Of a stretch of 6,614 nucleotides of DNA, positions 5,253 to 6,614 are shown piece by piece. The notes under the pieces were generated by a model that saw only the letters and a list, made by a program, of their open reading frames with translations, ran no database searches and was not told where the DNA came from. This DNA comes from Abditibacteriales bacterium (lineage in GTDB: Bacteria; Armatimonadota; Abditibacteriia; Abditibacteriales; JANWYM01). Position 1 is the stretch's first letter, and each line of letters begins with the position of its first letter. Both the position numbers and the translations under genes were made by a program. The stretch spans positions 1 to 6,614 of the forward strand of contig JANWYM010000239.1 of NCBI GenBank assembly GCA_025055355.1. The letters are read 5' to 3'.

Positions 5253-6614
5253 CGACGTTGTTTCTCCAATGACCCGCAGCACGCCATCGTTGCCCACCGC
5301 CAGAACCTCCACCCATCCATCTCCGTCCACGTCCGCCACAATCGGCTGCCCTGACGCCGCAATTGACCAGACCGCGCGCCCGTCCTTGCCGTTGACCGCG
5401 CGCAACTTGCCATCGCGTCCTGCGAAGAGGAGTTCCATGATGCCGTCGCTGTTTACGTCAGCGGCAATCACGTCGCCTGTCACGGGCGTTTGAATGCGCC
5501 ACTTGTGCGAGCCGTCGGCGGCGTTGAGGCAGAGAAGCGTGCCGTTGAGGACGGGCACGCCGATTTCTAATTTGCCGTCGCCGTCGAAGTCGCCGACCGG
5601 TCCCAAGCCGTCGGAGCCTTCGTCGTTGTTGTGAAACTCCGCCCAGAGCGGTTTGCCGTCAGCGCGGACGGCGGCATACGCCCCGCGCGCGTAGGAACGC
5701 GAGTTGAGGTAGACGTCCAACGTGCCGTCGCCGTTGAGGTCAGCCACCGTCGGTTCGGAGTAGGCGAGCCACTTGCCGAAGTAGTTGGGACCCCACAGAA
5801 ACGCGGGCGGGAAAATCGGCTCGCCGGTGTTGCCGCTGATGGCTCCATAGACGGTATGAAACATCTGAACCAAATCGTCAACACCATCGCCGTTCACGTC
5901 TGCGACCGACGGAATCCCCCCGCCGAACGATGTGGCAGTTTCTTTGGCAACGAGTCCTTTGCGCTGCCAGACAACCTTGCCCGTGTCGCCGCGCAGCACC
6001 CAACCCTCGCCGCTGCCTTTGGAACGGCGGTGCAGGTCAACGTAAACATCAAGTCCTTGCTTTCTGCCCGTGAACCGCCCGAACGTCCAATGGTCAACGC
6101 CCGCCTGCAACCCGCCCCACGGACAGCCCTCAATCGAGCGGCGCCACTTCACCTTGCCGCGCCCGTCCACGCACACCAACGCGCTCAAGCCGCGCTCATC
6201 TTCGGCAGCGAACAGAACCTCCGGGCGACCATCGCCGTCCACATCCGCCGCCTGCGGACATAGTGCGCCATTCCAGGTGTAACCAGGGAAGACGTTCATG
6301 GCGACGCCGGGGAGGGACCAGAGGATTGTCGGTGACGCGGATACCCCTTTCTGGGAGGGGTATCGCAGGGCGACAATCTCCTCTGCCGCGTTTTGCACCA
6401 CGATCTCGTTCCGCCCGTCGCCGTCGAGGTCAACGACGATGGGCATGGTCGTGAAGCCGCCCGGCTTGCCTAAGTCCGTTTGACTGACGACTTTGCCCTG
6501 CGCGTCAACGGTCAGCACCTTCCCCGCCGTCAGATCGCGCACGCGCACAACAAACGCGAGTGAGTTGTTAGCCTTGTCATCAAACGCAAGTGAGTCGTTA
6601 CCATCGTCGTTGCG
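5241..6614 (-). CDS. FG-GAP/VCBS-type beta-propeller protein (5' end outside window)
   Basis: 457 residues are visible and the frame stays open to the right edge, so GTG 6548 need not be the start. Seven Ca2+-loop motifs of the D-x-D/N-x-D-G type recur at fragment residues ~62 (DLDGDG), 124 (DVDGDG), 239 (DVNGDG), 292 (DLNGDG), 342 (DFDGDG), 386 (DVNSDG) and 428 (DVDGDG). Each is followed by a short hydrophobic strand such as EIVV or EVLFAA, as in FG-GAP/VCBS propellers. Between them lie PQQ-propeller-like strands (GKVKW, GKVVW, GSHKW, GRAVW). Such proteins are usually exported and bind calcium, glycans or other proteins; the signal peptide would lie outside the window. No catalytic domain is seen here. 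The C-terminus ends TTSSHG, with the last codons and stop inside the dispersed repeat. Its relation to the downstream enzymes is unclear. Confidence 0.9.
   Translation of the reverse strand, partial: RNDDGNDSLAFDDKANNSLAFVVRVRDLTAGKVLTVDAQGKVVSQTDLGKPGGFTTMPIVVDLDGDGRNEIVVQNAAEEIVALRYPSQKGVSASPTILWSLPGVAMNVFPGYTWNGALCPQAADVDGDGRPEVLFAAEDERGLSALVCVDGRGKVKWRRSIEGCPWGGLQAGVDHWTFGRFTGRKQGLDVYVDLHRRSKGSGEGWVLRGDTGKVVWQRKGLVAKETATSFGGGIPSVADVNGDGVDDLVQMFHTVYGAISGNTGEPIFPPAFLWGPNYFGKWLAYSEPTVADLNGDGTLDVYLNSRSYARGAYAAVRADGKPLWAEFHNNDEGSDGLGPVGDFDGDGKLEIGVPVLNGTLLCLNAADGSHKWRIQTPVTGDVIAADVNSDGIMELLFAGRDGKLRAVNGKDGRAVWSIAASGQPIVADVDGDGWVEVLAVGNDGVLRVIGETTSSHG
6551..6600 (-). repeat. Short in-frame tandem duplication, 30-base period
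   Basis: Bases 6551-6570 and 6581-6600 match at 18 of 20 positions, exactly 30 bases apart, so the reading frame is kept. The protein shows this as NDSLAF then DDKA then NNSLAF. The segment lies outside the regular propeller motifs. Further units may lie beyond the window edge. Confidence 0.6.

Overview
All six genes in this window lie on the minus strand, so transcription runs from high to low coordinates. Both outer genes are cut by the window edges. The coding DNA looks GC-rich and bacterial, and ATG and GTG starts are mixed. Several families here (an FG-GAP/PQQ-like propeller, a DMF-amidase-like protein, a stand-alone muconate-lactonizing-type enolase-superfamily enzyme, a Phd-like/HNH pair) suggest an environmental, possibly thermophilic lineage of the Armatimonadota/Planctomycetota/Chloroflexota kind. 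That placement is inferred from impression only; no rRNA or tRNA is present to anchor it.

Layout in transcription order: (1) 6614-5241, an FG-GAP/VCBS-type beta-propeller protein, open at its 5' end. (2) 5141-4092, a D-2-hydroxyacid dehydrogenase of the SerA/GhrB fold without an ACT domain. (3) 4022-2907, an enolase-superfamily enzyme of the muconate-lactonizing subgroup. (4) A 177-base gap with no convincing gene. (5) 2729-2259, a small protein with a Phd/YefM-like N-terminus. (6) 2262-1591, an HNH nuclease whose start overlaps the previous stop by 4 bases. (7) 1569-1, a protein like the large subunit of N,N-dimethylformamidase, open through the left edge and nearly complete at its C-terminus.

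The dehydrogenase and the enolase-superfamily enzyme plausibly act together on a hydroxy- or oxo-acid intermediate, but no substrate can be read from the sequence. The Phd-like/HNH pair looks like a self-contained toxin-antitoxin or defence-type unit inserted among metabolic genes.

The most unusual feature is a dispersed repeat with the core CACGGATAACACTAACAC. Two 32-base copies are identical (4072-4103 and 5221-5252). Each is paired with a diverged copy in opposite orientation (4038-4061 and 5164-5192). Both intergenic gaps flanking the dehydrogenase therefore contain a long potential stem-loop. The two perfect copies also overlap the 3' ends of the genes ahead of them, and give two unrelated proteins the same Ser-His-Gly-stop ending.
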